Shown: positions 25,875 through 33,001 of the stretch, in pieces | Layout of the letters: the number at the start of each line of letters is the position of its first letter | Position numbering within the stretch: position 1 is the stretch's first letter | NCBI GenBank assembly: GCA_022841345.1 | Contig: JALHRR010000023.1 | Span: forward strand, 1-64,000 | Origin: Saprospiraceae bacterium | Lineage (GTDB): Bacteria > Bacteroidota > Bacteroidia > Chitinophagales > Saprospiraceae | Length of the DNA: 64,000 nucleotides | Direction: 5' to 3' | Position numbers and translations under genes: made by a program | Notes under the pieces: model-generated | What the model was told of the DNA's origin: nothing | Databases searched by the model: none | What the model saw: the letters and a program-made list of their open reading frames with translations, nothing else

Positions 25875-26915
25875 ATGGCAACAATTAATTTTGGCGGGGT
25901 GATCGAAGAAGTGGTTACCCGGGAGGAATTTTCACTGGAAAAGGCGAGACATGTGCTTGCAAATGAGATAGTAGCAGTGCTGGGTTATGGCGTTCAGGGG
26001 CCGGCACAGGCACTTAACATGAGAGAAAATGGTATCAATGTAATCGTGGGGCAGCGGGTGGATTCTCCGAGCTGGTCAAAAGCATTGGAGGATGGCTGGG
26101 TTCCGGGTGAAAGTTTGTTTGATATAGAAGAAGCAGTTCAAAAGGGGACAATTTTACAGTTTTTACTGTCTGATGCAGGGCAAATCCAGCTTTGGCCAGT
26201 CGTGAAATCTCATCTGAGCCCTGGTAAAATGCTTTGCTTCTCTCATGGATTCGGAATTACCTACAGTGATCAGACCGGGATTATTCCTCCGGAGAATGTG
26301 GATGTTGTACTTGTAGCTCCAAAAGGCTCAGGAACATCTGTGAGAAGATTGTTTTTGCAGGGGAAAGGGATCAACAGCAGCTATGCAATTCATCAGGACG
26401 TCAGCGGAAATGCGCGTGAGAAAGTCCTGGCATTAGGAATTGCTGTCGGCTCAGGGTACTTGTTTGAGACTGACTTTCGTAAGGAAGTGTACTCAGATCT
26501 TACCGGTGAACGTGGAACCCTGATGGGAGCCATTGCCGGAATTTTCGAAGCGCAGTATGAAGTCTTACGCAAACAGGGACATAGTCCGTCTGAAGCATTT
26601 AATGAAACTGTAGAGGAGTTGACTCAATCATTGATGCCGCTTGTAGCAGAAAATGGCATGGACTGGATGTATGGCAATTGTTCGACGACGGCCCAAAGAG
26701 GGGCATTGGACTGGAAAGGCAAATTTAAAGCGGCAACATTGCCAGTTTTTGAATCCTTGTACAGTGAAGTTGCTAGCGGAAGAGAAACAACGCGAGTCAT
26801 CGAAACTTGCAGCAAACCTGATTACAGGGAAAAACTCAATGAAGAATTGACTGAACTGCGGAGTTCTGAGCTTTGGCTGGCAGGTGCAGCGGTGAGGAAG
26901 TTGAGGCCGGGATGA
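25875..26915 (+). CDS. ilvC: Ketol-acid reductoisomerase, class I
   Basis: This 346-residue enzyme carries out the alkyl migration and NAD(P)H reduction of acetolactate and acetohydroxybutyrate. The nucleotide-binding loop reads LGYGVQGPAQALN (residues 36-48), where many homologues have GYGSQG. FSHGFGITY, VAPKGSGTSVRR and the metal-site region DLTGERGTLMGAIAGIFEAQ follow. Cofactor preference cannot be decided by eye. A hairpin that may terminate transcription follows six bases after the stop. Confidence 0.95.
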   Translation: MATINFGGVIEEVVTREEFSLEKARHVLANEIVAVLGYGVQGPAQALNMRENGINVIVGQRVDSPSWSKALEDGWVPGESLFDIEEAVQKGTILQFLLSDAGQIQLWPVVKSHLSPGKMLCFSHGFGITYSDQTGIIPPENVDVVLVAPKGSGTSVRRLFLQGKGINSSYAIHQDVSGNAREKVLALGIAVGSGYLFETDFRKEVYSDLTGERGTLMGAIAGIFEAQYEVLRKQGHSPSEAFNETVEELTQSLMPLVAENGMDWMYGNCSTTAQRGALDWKGKFKAATLPVFESLYSEVASGRETTRVIETCSKPDYREKLNEELTELRSSELWLAGAAVRKLRPG

Positions 26916-26920
26916 ACGAA

Positions 26921-26949
26921 CAAAAAAGGTACTAAATGTACCATTTTTG
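26921..26949 (+). terminator. Probable terminator after ilvC
   Basis: The stem CAAAAAAGGTAC / GTACCATTTTTG has one mismatch and a five-base loop, and its right arm ends in a T-run. It sits directly after ilvC, so ilvA may have its own promoter. Confidence 0.55.
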
Positions 26950-27517
26950 TGAAGTGAACCGAGTAGTGAAGCGAGCCCCGTCGAGCAAAACTACCCGGCT
27001 ACTCCAAATTCGTATGAAACAGAATGAACAGCCCTGAGAAGAAGCTGTTGGGCCTTTGGCCTTTAGCTTTTGGAAAACAGCCGGGTAGATGCTGCAAGCA
27101 ACAAGCCACAAGCTTCAAGGTAGCAGCCGGGTGTGAGTTTCGCGTGTGTGAACCTTATCCCCGCCTTTTCTTTGGAGGAGAAAGGGGAATACTCCTTAAG
27201 GAAGTTGCGCAACTACCTCTCTTTCCAAGAGAGGGGTCGGGGCTGAGTTTAGCCTCGGAATGTAACTTGAGCCTCGCGTCAAGATGCGAGTAAACAGCCG
27301 GGAAGAAGCTGGCTCTTGTTTTGTGCGTGAGCCCATCACCTCCGTATAAATTGGCTGCGTAGCAGCAATTTATTACGGAGACATCACTTTTTCAGGGCTA
27401 GTACCCTGAAAAAACATCACCTTTCGAGGCGAAGCCGAAGAAAGGCATCACCCCTTCGACGAACAGACCCTCGAATTAAGTTTCTATTTTTTAGTACATG
27501 ACAAAATCCCGATAGAC
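26950..27517. repeat. Mosaic of repeat-like modules between ilvC and ilvA
   Basis: This stretch of nearly 570 bases has no credible gene. AACAGCC words recur at 27027, 27076 and 27293, the last two extended to AACAGCCGGG, with GCAGCCGGG at 27123. Between them lie a CAAGC-rich piece (27090-27120), a CCTCTC/GAGAGG hairpin near 27220 and a CTTTTCT/GGAGAAAGG-type piece near 27165. The last third is a hairpin array punctuated by CATCAC, annotated separately. The 89-residue reading frame at 27024-27293 has no protein-like pattern and crosses these modules. Confidence 0.55.
27334..27451. repeat. Three hairpins separated by four CATCAC words
   Basis: CATCAC occurs at 27334, 27382, 27415 and 27446. 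Each interval holds one hairpin: CTCCGTATAAATTG / CAATTTATTACGGAG; TTTTTCAGGG / CCCTGAAAAA with a six-base loop; and CCTTTC / GAAAGG around GAGGC-GAA-GCC. The stems are unrelated in sequence, but the layout repeats exactly: word, stem-loop, word. Confidence 0.6.
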
Positions 27518-28795
27518 ATGGAAGCTGTAAAAAAGACACAAAAACAAAGAGAGGCAAGTTTCAGATATCCGGACATACAAGCTGCGGCAGAAATGCTCCG
27601 GGGTATTGTCCGTAATACACCATTGGAATTCAATCAGGTATTGTCGGATAGATTTGATGCAGAAATATATCTGAAGAGAGAGGATTTACAGGTCGTGAGA
27701 TCATACAAAATTCGTGGTGCTTATAATATGATGTCCGGCTTGACTTCAGAAGTATTGTCCAGAGGAGTTGTTTGTGCCAGTGCGGGTAATCATGCTCAGG
27801 GTTTTGCATTTGCCTGTAAATTGCTGGGGGTCAGGGGCCATATTTTCATGCCCGTCATTACTCCGCGGCAGAAATTGAATCAGGTAGAATATTTTGGTGG
27901 AAATTGGGTCGAAATCCATTTAGTTGGTGACAATTTTGATCAATGTCAGCAGGAGGCTTACGCATTTTGCAGGGAGGCAAATTCCACATTCATCCCACCC
28001 TTTGATCATCCGGACATTGTGTCGGGACAAGGAACTGTTGGGATGGAGATCATGGAAGATCTTCCTGATGCTGAAATAATTATAGTTCCAGTCGGTGGTG
28101 GCGGACTTGCTGCAGGAATCGGTTATTGGATCAACACAAGTTGTCCCGGAGTGCAAATGATAGGTGTGGAGCCTCTGGGAGCTGCCTCCATGACAGCTGC
28201 GCTGGCAATTGGGGCTCCAGTTATTCTTTCTGATGTCGAGACTTTCATTGATGGTGCAGCTGTAAAATGTGTGGGCAAGTTCACCTTTGAGCTGTGTAGA
28301 AAGTATTTGGAAGAGATGCAGGTAGTATCCGAAGGGAAGGTTTGTTCGACTATCATTCAGCTGTATAATGAGCAGGCCATTGTAGCAGAACCTGCCGGAG
28401 CGCTCAGTATTGCTGTGCTGGATCAATTGAGAGAAAAAATCCGGGGTAAAAAAATTGTGTGTGTCATCAGCGGTGGCAACAATGACCTCAACAGACTGGC
28501 GGATATTCAGGAAAGATCCCTGCAGTATGAAGGTTTAAAACATTATTTTCTGGTCAAATTCGCACAAAGACCCGGAGCATTGAAGGAATTCGTCAATCAT
28601 GTCCTTGGGCCGGGAGACGATATTGCCAGATTCGAATATATTCGCAAAAACAACAAGGAGATCGGTCCGGCTTTGATCGGGATTGAGTTGAAATCACGTG
28701 AAGATTATGCAGTTTTAATTTCGAATATGCAGCAATATGGATTTGATTTCACAGAGCTGAATAAGGATGATAAGCTGTTTGGGTATTTGGTATGA
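27518..28795 (+). CDS. ilvA: Threonine dehydratase (biosynthetic)
   Basis: This 425-residue PLP enzyme deaminates threonine to 2-oxobutyrate, the entry step to isoleucine. The PLP lysine is K64 in VRSYKIRGAYNMM. SAGNHAQGFAFACK and PVGGGGLAAGI bind the substrate and the cofactor phosphate. The C-terminal region from about residue 335 (HYFLVKFAQRPGALKEFVNHV) is a single ACT-like regulatory domain, where long biosynthetic enzymes have two, so isoleucine control may be simpler. It is the last gene of the cluster, separated from ilvC by the repeat mosaic. Confidence 0.95.
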   Translation: MEAVKKTQKQREASFRYPDIQAAAEMLRGIVRNTPLEFNQVLSDRFDAEIYLKREDLQVVRSYKIRGAYNMMSGLTSEVLSRGVVCASAGNHAQGFAFACKLLGVRGHIFMPVITPRQKLNQVEYFGGNWVEIHLVGDNFDQCQQEAYAFCREANSTFIPPFDHPDIVSGQGTVGMEIMEDLPDAEIIIVPVGGGGLAAGIGYWINTSCPGVQMIGVEPLGAASMTAALAIGAPVILSDVETFIDGAAVKCVGKFTFELCRKYLEEMQVVSEGKVCSTIIQLYNEQAIVAEPAGALSIAVLDQLREKIRGKKIVCVISGGNNDLNRLADIQERSLQYEGLKHYFLVKFAQRPGALKEFVNHVLGPGDDIARFEYIRKNNKEIGPALIGIELKSREDYAVLISNMQQYGFDFTELNKDDKLFGYLV

Positions 28796-28990
28796 GTTAC
28801 ATGAAGAAAGAATTTTTTGTAAGTTGCTCATATATTTTTTGTCACTGAGTCAGGGTATTTTTCTGCGAATTCTGGCACAGAGTAAGGGCAATTGACATAA
28901 AATAGATAGAAAATGTAATTGAACCGGATTCAATTAAAGAATTCAAAGTAAGAAATCAGATGCTTGCAGGAATTCATTCCCAAAGTCAAA

Positions 28991-29710
28991 TTAAGCTTTA
29001 GGATCTGTCGAATCTTCTCTTGTTTCATTTATCCTGTCCACATCTGAAGTCTCTTCTTCAATATTTTCCGGGATAGGAGAAGCAGTTTCCGCAGATTCTT
29101 TTCTAAAGAAACTTCTTTGAAAAAGTAACAATGAAAAGACACCAATGGAGATGGATGCGTCTGCGAGATTAAATACGGGTTTGAAAAATTGAAATCTTTC
29201 ACCTCCCCAAATAGGTAGCCAGGAAGGAAGTATAGTGTCAATGACAGGAAAATAAAACATATCCACAACCTTGCCAAAGAGAAAGCCGGAATATCCTCCT
29301 CCATCAGGAAATGCCTCTGCGACTCCTCCATGATAATTGGACGCTGAAAAGATCAAACCATAAAAACAGGAATCGATAATATTACCCATTGCCCCTGCCA
29401 TGATCAGGGCAAAACTTACCAGGACGCCTGTTTTTGCCTGTTCTTTGATCAATCTGCTGATGAAATAAATAAGAAATCCTACCGCTACCAGCCTGAAAAT
29501 ACTCAGCGCGAGCTTTCCTGAATCACCCCCCAGGCTCAGGCCAAAAGCCATTCCATTATTTTCTACAAAGTGAATATAAGCCCAATCTAAGCCCAGAATA
29601 GGGAAGTCTTCACCGTAAGTCATATGAGTTTTTACCCATATTTTCAACCATTGGTCCAGAATCAGAACAATCAAAATAATGCCGGTAACCAAAGTAACTT
29701 TCTTGCTCAA
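28991..29710 (-). CDS. lspA: Lipoprotein signal peptidase II
   Basis: This inner-membrane aspartyl protease cuts prolipoproteins before the lipidated cysteine. Catalytic aspartates are D113 in AGAMGNIIDS and D184 in FNLADASIS. The protein has 239 residues, longer than the usual 160-170. An extra segment between about residues 120 and 175 (rich in Gly, Tyr, Phe and Trp) separates the two active-site motifs, and a charged tail follows the last helix. The start appears to be TTG at 29710, since no ATG lies near the first helix. A terminator lies between it and the TraR-like gene, and a TATTTTTG box suggests its own promoter. Confidence 0.93.
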   Translation of the reverse strand: MSKKVTLVTGIILIVLILDQWLKIWVKTHMTYGEDFPILGLDWAYIHFVENNGMAFGLSLGGDSGKLALSIFRLVAVGFLIYFISRLIKEQAKTGVLVSFALIMAGAMGNIIDSCFYGLIFSASNYHGGVAEAFPDGGGYSGFLFGKVVDMFYFPVIDTILPSWLPIWGGERFQFFKPVFNLADASISIGVFSLLLFQRSFFRKESAETASPIPENIEEETSDVDRINETREDSTDPKA

Positions 29711-29741
29711 AATAGATTTGTATTATTCACTTTGTTCAACG

Positions 29742-29749
29742 CAAAAATA
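29742..29749 (-). promoter_or_regulatory. Candidate -7 box for lspA
   Basis: Minus-strand TATTTTTG lies 31 bases before the TTG start and just after the upstream terminator. A TTG lies 12 bases further upstream, shorter than the usual spacing. Confidence 0.4.
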
Positions 29750-29764
29750 CCTGAAGTATTACAA

Positions 29765-29797
29765 TAAAAAAGTGTGCCTTATAATAAAGCACACTTT
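29765..29797 (-). terminator. Intrinsic terminator after the TraR-like gene
   Basis: On the minus strand AAAGTGTGC and GCACACTTT form a nine-base stem with an 11-base loop, directly followed by further T residues. It lies 24 bases after the TraR-like stop and separates that gene from lspA. Confidence 0.75.
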
Positions 29798-29820
29798 AGG
29801 ATTTATGGTTTAGACAATGC

Positions 29821-30198
29821 TTAGTCTACCTGACTTTGCTTTGCTTCTATGCTCAGTGTAGCGTGTGGTACAGCCTTTAAACGTTCTTTTGAGATCAGCT
29901 TTCCGGTCACCCGGCAGATACCGTATACCTTGTTTTTAATTCGAATCAGGGCATTTTCCAGATGTTGGATATGTTTCTTCTGACGATTGGCCATAGTAGT
30001 CAATCTTTCATTTTCAGAAGTACTGATTCCATCATCCAATCCTTTGATTTTACTGTCCGGATTTTCTGATAGTTCCTGCAACTGTGTCAGATAAAACACA
30101 TGTTGCTCTTTTGCTGATTCCAGCTTCTCTAAAATCAAAGCTTCGAATTCTGCCAACTCTTCATCACTATATCTTGATCTCTGCAACTCTTCATTCAT
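29821..30198 (-). CDS. TraR/DksA family regulator with degenerate zinc finger
   Basis: The protein has 125 residues: an N-terminal helical hairpin (about 10-90) and a C-terminal finger region YGICRVTGKLI...VPHATLS. In DksA the finger has four cysteines; here only Cys95 remains, with Thr98 and the Pro-His-Ala-Thr stretch (111-114) in the other ligand places. Known members bind the RNA polymerase secondary channel. The acidic tip is not obvious, although the loop LDDGISTSENE (about 54-64) could serve. The gene precedes lspA, as is common in Bacteroidota, but a terminator separates them. Confidence 0.85.
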   Translation of the reverse strand: MNEELQRSRYSDEELAEFEALILEKLESAKEQHVFYLTQLQELSENPDSKIKGLDDGISTSENERLTTMANRQKKHIQHLENALIRIKNKVYGICRVTGKLISKERLKAVPHATLSIEAKQSQVD

Positions 30199-30253
30199 TT
30201 CATCTCCATTTAATATTGTACAATAATGTAGACCACTGATTAAAAAAACGCTG

Positions 30254-30261
30254 CAAATTTA
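30254..30261 (-). promoter_or_regulatory. Candidate -7 box for the TraR-like gene
   Basis: Minus-strand TAAATTTG matches TAnnTTTG and lies 56 bases before the ATG. No -33 box was recognised. Confidence 0.35.
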
Positions 30262-30428
30262 AATAAAACGATGATACTTAAGCGCTTTTTAGTGGAATGT
30301 TTAATCAAAAGTTAATATAACCATGTTAATAAACGAAGTTTTTACTAAAATTTCACCCCGGTTCTGTAATTTTACAGATTGAAATTTTAAAATCAACAAA
30401 CAATATTTGGATGGCATTTGCCACAATG

Positions 30429-30444
30429 TGGCACGAAATTTGGA
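30429..30444 (+). promoter_or_regulatory. Possible sigma-54-like promoter for the glucosaminidase gene
   Basis: TGGCACGAAATTTGGA matches the -24/-12 pattern TGGCACG-N4-TTGCW except that the -12 GC is GG. It would start transcription about 30 bases before the ATG. The left part overlaps a perfect dyad TGCCACAATGTGGCA (30419-30433). The mismatch falls on a key base, so this is weak. Confidence 0.25.
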
Positions 30445-30482
30445 TTCCATCCTTTATCGATCTAACATACTATTGACGACCC

Positions 30483-31043
30483 ATGAACAATCGACGTATA
30501 CTATTTGTACTGGCACTACTGTGCAGCCTGTCTTTCCTGTCAATGAACAGAAGCCCCAAAGCTACTTTTATTGAAAATTATGCGCCCCTTGCCATTTTAG
30601 AAATGGAGGAATATGGCATACCTGCAAGTATAAAGCTTGCTCAGGCTGCCATTGAAACCAATTGGGGAACCAGCCCACTCGCTAAAAAAGCCAATAATTA
30701 TTTTGGAATAAAATGCAAAGAAAACTGGCCCGGTGATACCTTTCAACACATTGATGATGATAAAGACAGAAAGGGGAATTTAGTGCATTCCTGTTTTAGG
30801 GCTTATCCGGATATTCCTACTTCATTTAAAGATCATTCTTATTTTCTTGCCAACAGAATTTATTATAAAAACCTGTTTAAATTGGCAAAGGATGATTACA
30901 TCGGCTGGGCAAAAGGACTCAAGAAAGCCGGATATGCAACAGACCCTGACTATCATGTAAAACTAATAAATCTGATAGAGCAATTTGACCTCTATAAGTA
31001 TGATCAGCATGTGTTGATGTTGTCAAACCCTAAACAAAATTAA
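30483..31043 (+). CDS. Secreted glucosaminidase (GH73-like peptidoglycan hydrolase)
   Basis: The protein has 186 residues with an N-terminal signal or anchor helix (ILFVLALLCSLSFLS). The catalytic region reads SIKLAQAAIETNWGTSPLAKKANNYFGIKC, with Glu58 as the expected acid. FRAYPDIPTSFKDHSYFL and GLKKAGYATDPDYHVKLI are typical of the FlgJ-type N-acetylglucosaminidase domain. It should cut the glycan strands of peptidoglycan in the periplasm. Many Bacteroidota relatives carry C-terminal LysM domains; this one ends right after the catalytic domain. Its stop overlaps that of pdxA on the other strand by a few bases. Confidence 0.9.
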   Translation: MNNRRILFVLALLCSLSFLSMNRSPKATFIENYAPLAILEMEEYGIPASIKLAQAAIETNWGTSPLAKKANNYFGIKCKENWPGDTFQHIDDDKDRKGNLVHSCFRAYPDIPTSFKDHSYFLANRIYYKNLFKLAKDDYIGWAKGLKKAGYATDPDYHVKLINLIEQFDLYKYDQHVLMLSNPKQN

Positions 31044-32116
31044 TCAATTGGTAAGGAAGTCTCGTCAGCCTTTTCTGATTCAAGCTCTACACGCTGAACA
31101 GCATTAGAAGTCATTTCATAGAATTCCTTCCTGTTGCGTACCATATCTACAGCCAGAAATAGTGCCTTTCTGAAGGATTCTGGGTCAGCCATATTTTTTC
31201 CTGCAATATCATAAGCAGTGCCATGATCAGGTGAAGTTCTGATAACCGGTAAACCTGCAGTAAAATTAACTCCTGACGAGAAGTTCAGCGCTTTGAAAGG
31301 AGCCAATCCCTGGTCATGGTACATTGCCAGAATTCCATCATATTTATTGAATTTACTGCTGCCGAAGAAACCGTCTGCAGGAAAAGGACCATTGACTAAT
31401 AATCCGGATTTCTTAGCTTCAGTAATGGCCGGTTTGACTATTTCATCATCTTCCGAGCCTATCAATCCTTCATCACCGGCATGTGGATTCAATCCCAGGA
31501 CCGCAATAGTAGGTCGCTCGATACCAAAATCAACTATAAGGGTTTTGTGAAGTAAATTGATCTTGTGAAGAATCAGTTCTTTAGTAATAGATGCTGCCAC
31601 CGCACTGATAGGGATATGTTCTGTTACCAATCCAACTTTCAAAGTATCGCCTACCATCAACATCAGTGGTGAAGTTGTCCCAAATTGATCAGCTAAATAT
31701 TCTGTGTGTCCTATATGACCAAATCCAGCCAAATGCATTGCATTTTTATTAATTGGTCCGGTCACTATAGCATCAATAAAACCTTGCTTCAAGTCTTCTA
31801 CTGCTTTTTCTATGGATAGTAAAGCGTATTTACCTCCGGTGGCATTGGCTTTGCCCAGCGAGATAGATACATTCTCCTGCCAGCAATTTACTATGTTTAA
31901 TTTATCCGCCGCTAATCTGTCTGCTGCCCGCAAGTTCTGGTATTGAAAATCTTCCAGTTGCACGATATTTCGGTGGTAAGAAACTACCTTGGATGAACCA
32001 TACACTACTGGTGTACAAATGTCCAGAATTCTCCGGTCTGCCAGGGTTTTTAAAATCACCTCCAATCCGATTCCGTTGATATCACCTACAGTTATACCTA
32101 TTCTAAAATTCTCCAT
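31040..32116 (-). CDS. pdxA: 4-hydroxythreonine-4-phosphate dehydrogenase
   Basis: This 358-residue NAD-dependent enzyme of vitamin B6 synthesis oxidises and decarboxylates 4-phosphohydroxy-threonine. Recognisable parts are GITVGDINGIGLEVILKTL at the N terminus, VTGPINKNAMHLAGFGHIGHTEYLA with a metal-binding histidine, LGLNPHAGDEGLIG and YHDQGLAPFKAL with the other metal-binding histidines, and IRTSPDHGTAYDIAG. It is convergent with the glucosaminidase gene. No other pyridoxal gene lies nearby. Confidence 0.95.
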   Translation of the reverse strand: MENFRIGITVGDINGIGLEVILKTLADRRILDICTPVVYGSSKVVSYHRNIVQLEDFQYQNLRAADRLAADKLNIVNCWQENVSISLGKANATGGKYALLSIEKAVEDLKQGFIDAIVTGPINKNAMHLAGFGHIGHTEYLADQFGTTSPLMLMVGDTLKVGLVTEHIPISAVAASITKELILHKINLLHKTLIVDFGIERPTIAVLGLNPHAGDEGLIGSEDDEIVKPAITEAKKSGLLVNGPFPADGFFGSSKFNKYDGILAMYHDQGLAPFKALNFSSGVNFTAGLPVIRTSPDHGTAYDIAGKNMADPESFRKALFLAVDMVRNRKEFYEMTSNAVQRVELESEKADETSLPID

Positions 32117-32236
32117 AATGTTCTTCTTGAATTACAAGCGTGCAAGTTACTTTAAATTTTAGAATACAGGAAAAGACCTCAATGATAAGAGATCAGGTAG
32201 ATTTGGGTGAGAATTAAATGTAACATTGCATTAAGC

Positions 32237-32650
32237 TTATAGATACTTCTTCAAAAAATCTACACAACCAAGCACTTCAATCTCTGAAAAATAAAAATCA
32301 TTTCTATCTTCTGTTATGATAACAGCACAGTCTGATTGCACAGCTGAATAATATTCCATTCCATCTTCAAAATCATGAACAGCAGGATTTTGAATAGCCT
32401 GCTGAACGACCTTTACATCGGTGGCAGCGATTTTGATTTTAGAAATTAAAAGATTCAGCTTTTTCTTTGCCAGAACTGTTCCACTTTTTTTCTCCGCAAA
32501 ATAAAAAGCAATAGCCAGACAAACCGGACTTGTGAACACTTCAAACCGAGGTTGATCACACAGGCTCAGTACACGGGAAGAATAGCTAAAAAGAGGAAAC
32601 TCCTTATTCAGCACGGAAACAAGAACATTTGCATCGAGGAATACTTTCAT
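32237..32650 (-). CDS. PIN-domain ribonuclease, VapC-like toxin
   Basis: The protein has 137 residues with the PIN layout: VFLDANVLVSVL with the first acidic residue at Asp5, HDFEDGMEYYSA with central acidic residues, and VIITEDRNDFYFS with the last aspartates. These would bind the metal ions that cut RNA. Its start overlaps the stop of the upstream antitoxin gene by four bases, a coupling typical of toxin-antitoxin operons. Activity and target are not known from sequence. Confidence 0.85.
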   Translation of the reverse strand: MKVFLDANVLVSVLNKEFPLFSYSSRVLSLCDQPRFEVFTSPVCLAIAFYFAEKKSGTVLAKKKLNLLISKIKIAATDVKVVQQAIQNPAVHDFEDGMEYYSAVQSDCAVIITEDRNDFYFSEIEVLGCVDFLKKYL

Positions 32651-32904
32651 TTGCGGGAATCATAGAAGTCCTGTTTCAGGGATTTGCGGGATCTGGGCTT
32701 TGTGATGTACGCTGCCTGACCATCTGCAATTTCATTCACCCAGTCAGAAACCGGCAACTCATCAAGGGTCTTATAATTACCGGATGTGATCTGCCTGAAT
32801 AAATACTCTGTAAGCCTGGACAGACTGATATTCTGAGATGCAGCATAGGCTTTTGCTTTGTCAATGACATTTTTGTCAAAAGCCAGTGTAATCCGGGAAT
32901 CCAT
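32647..32904 (-). CDS. Antitoxin of the PIN-domain pair (DUF6364-like)
   Basis: The protein has 85 residues from the ATG at 32904; a TTG at 32925 would add seven. It has a short N-terminal strand DSRITLAFDKNVIDKAKAYA followed by a helix, the pattern of ribbon-helix-helix-like antitoxins in the DUF6364 group, and a basic tail (KPRSRKSLKQDF) that could wrap around the toxin. It is the first gene of the pair and may repress its own promoter. Confidence 0.75.
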   Translation of the reverse strand: MDSRITLAFDKNVIDKAKAYAASQNISLSRLTEYLFRQITSGNYKTLDELPVSDWVNEIADGQAAYITKPRSRKSLKQDFYDSRK

Positions 32905-33001
32905 AATTGTAATTTTATACGTCAAGAAATAAATTCTTATGCGTAAACTACTTTACCGGACCCTTAGTTCCCATCATTCCAATTATTAATAATATTTCCA
33001 C

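Noticed and set aside
27024-27293. 89-codon plus-strand reading frame in the ilvC-ilvA gap
   Set aside because: It crosses several repeat-like modules, has odd composition and no recognisable motif; treated as noncoding.
27920-28426. 168-codon minus-strand frame inside ilvA
   Set aside because: Shadow of ilvA; similar shadows occur opposite ilvB, ilvN and leuB.
28916-28936. AT-rich hairpin TAATTGAA/TTCAATTA between ilvA and lspA
   Set aside because: Weak stem, no T-run; not convincing as a bidirectional terminator.
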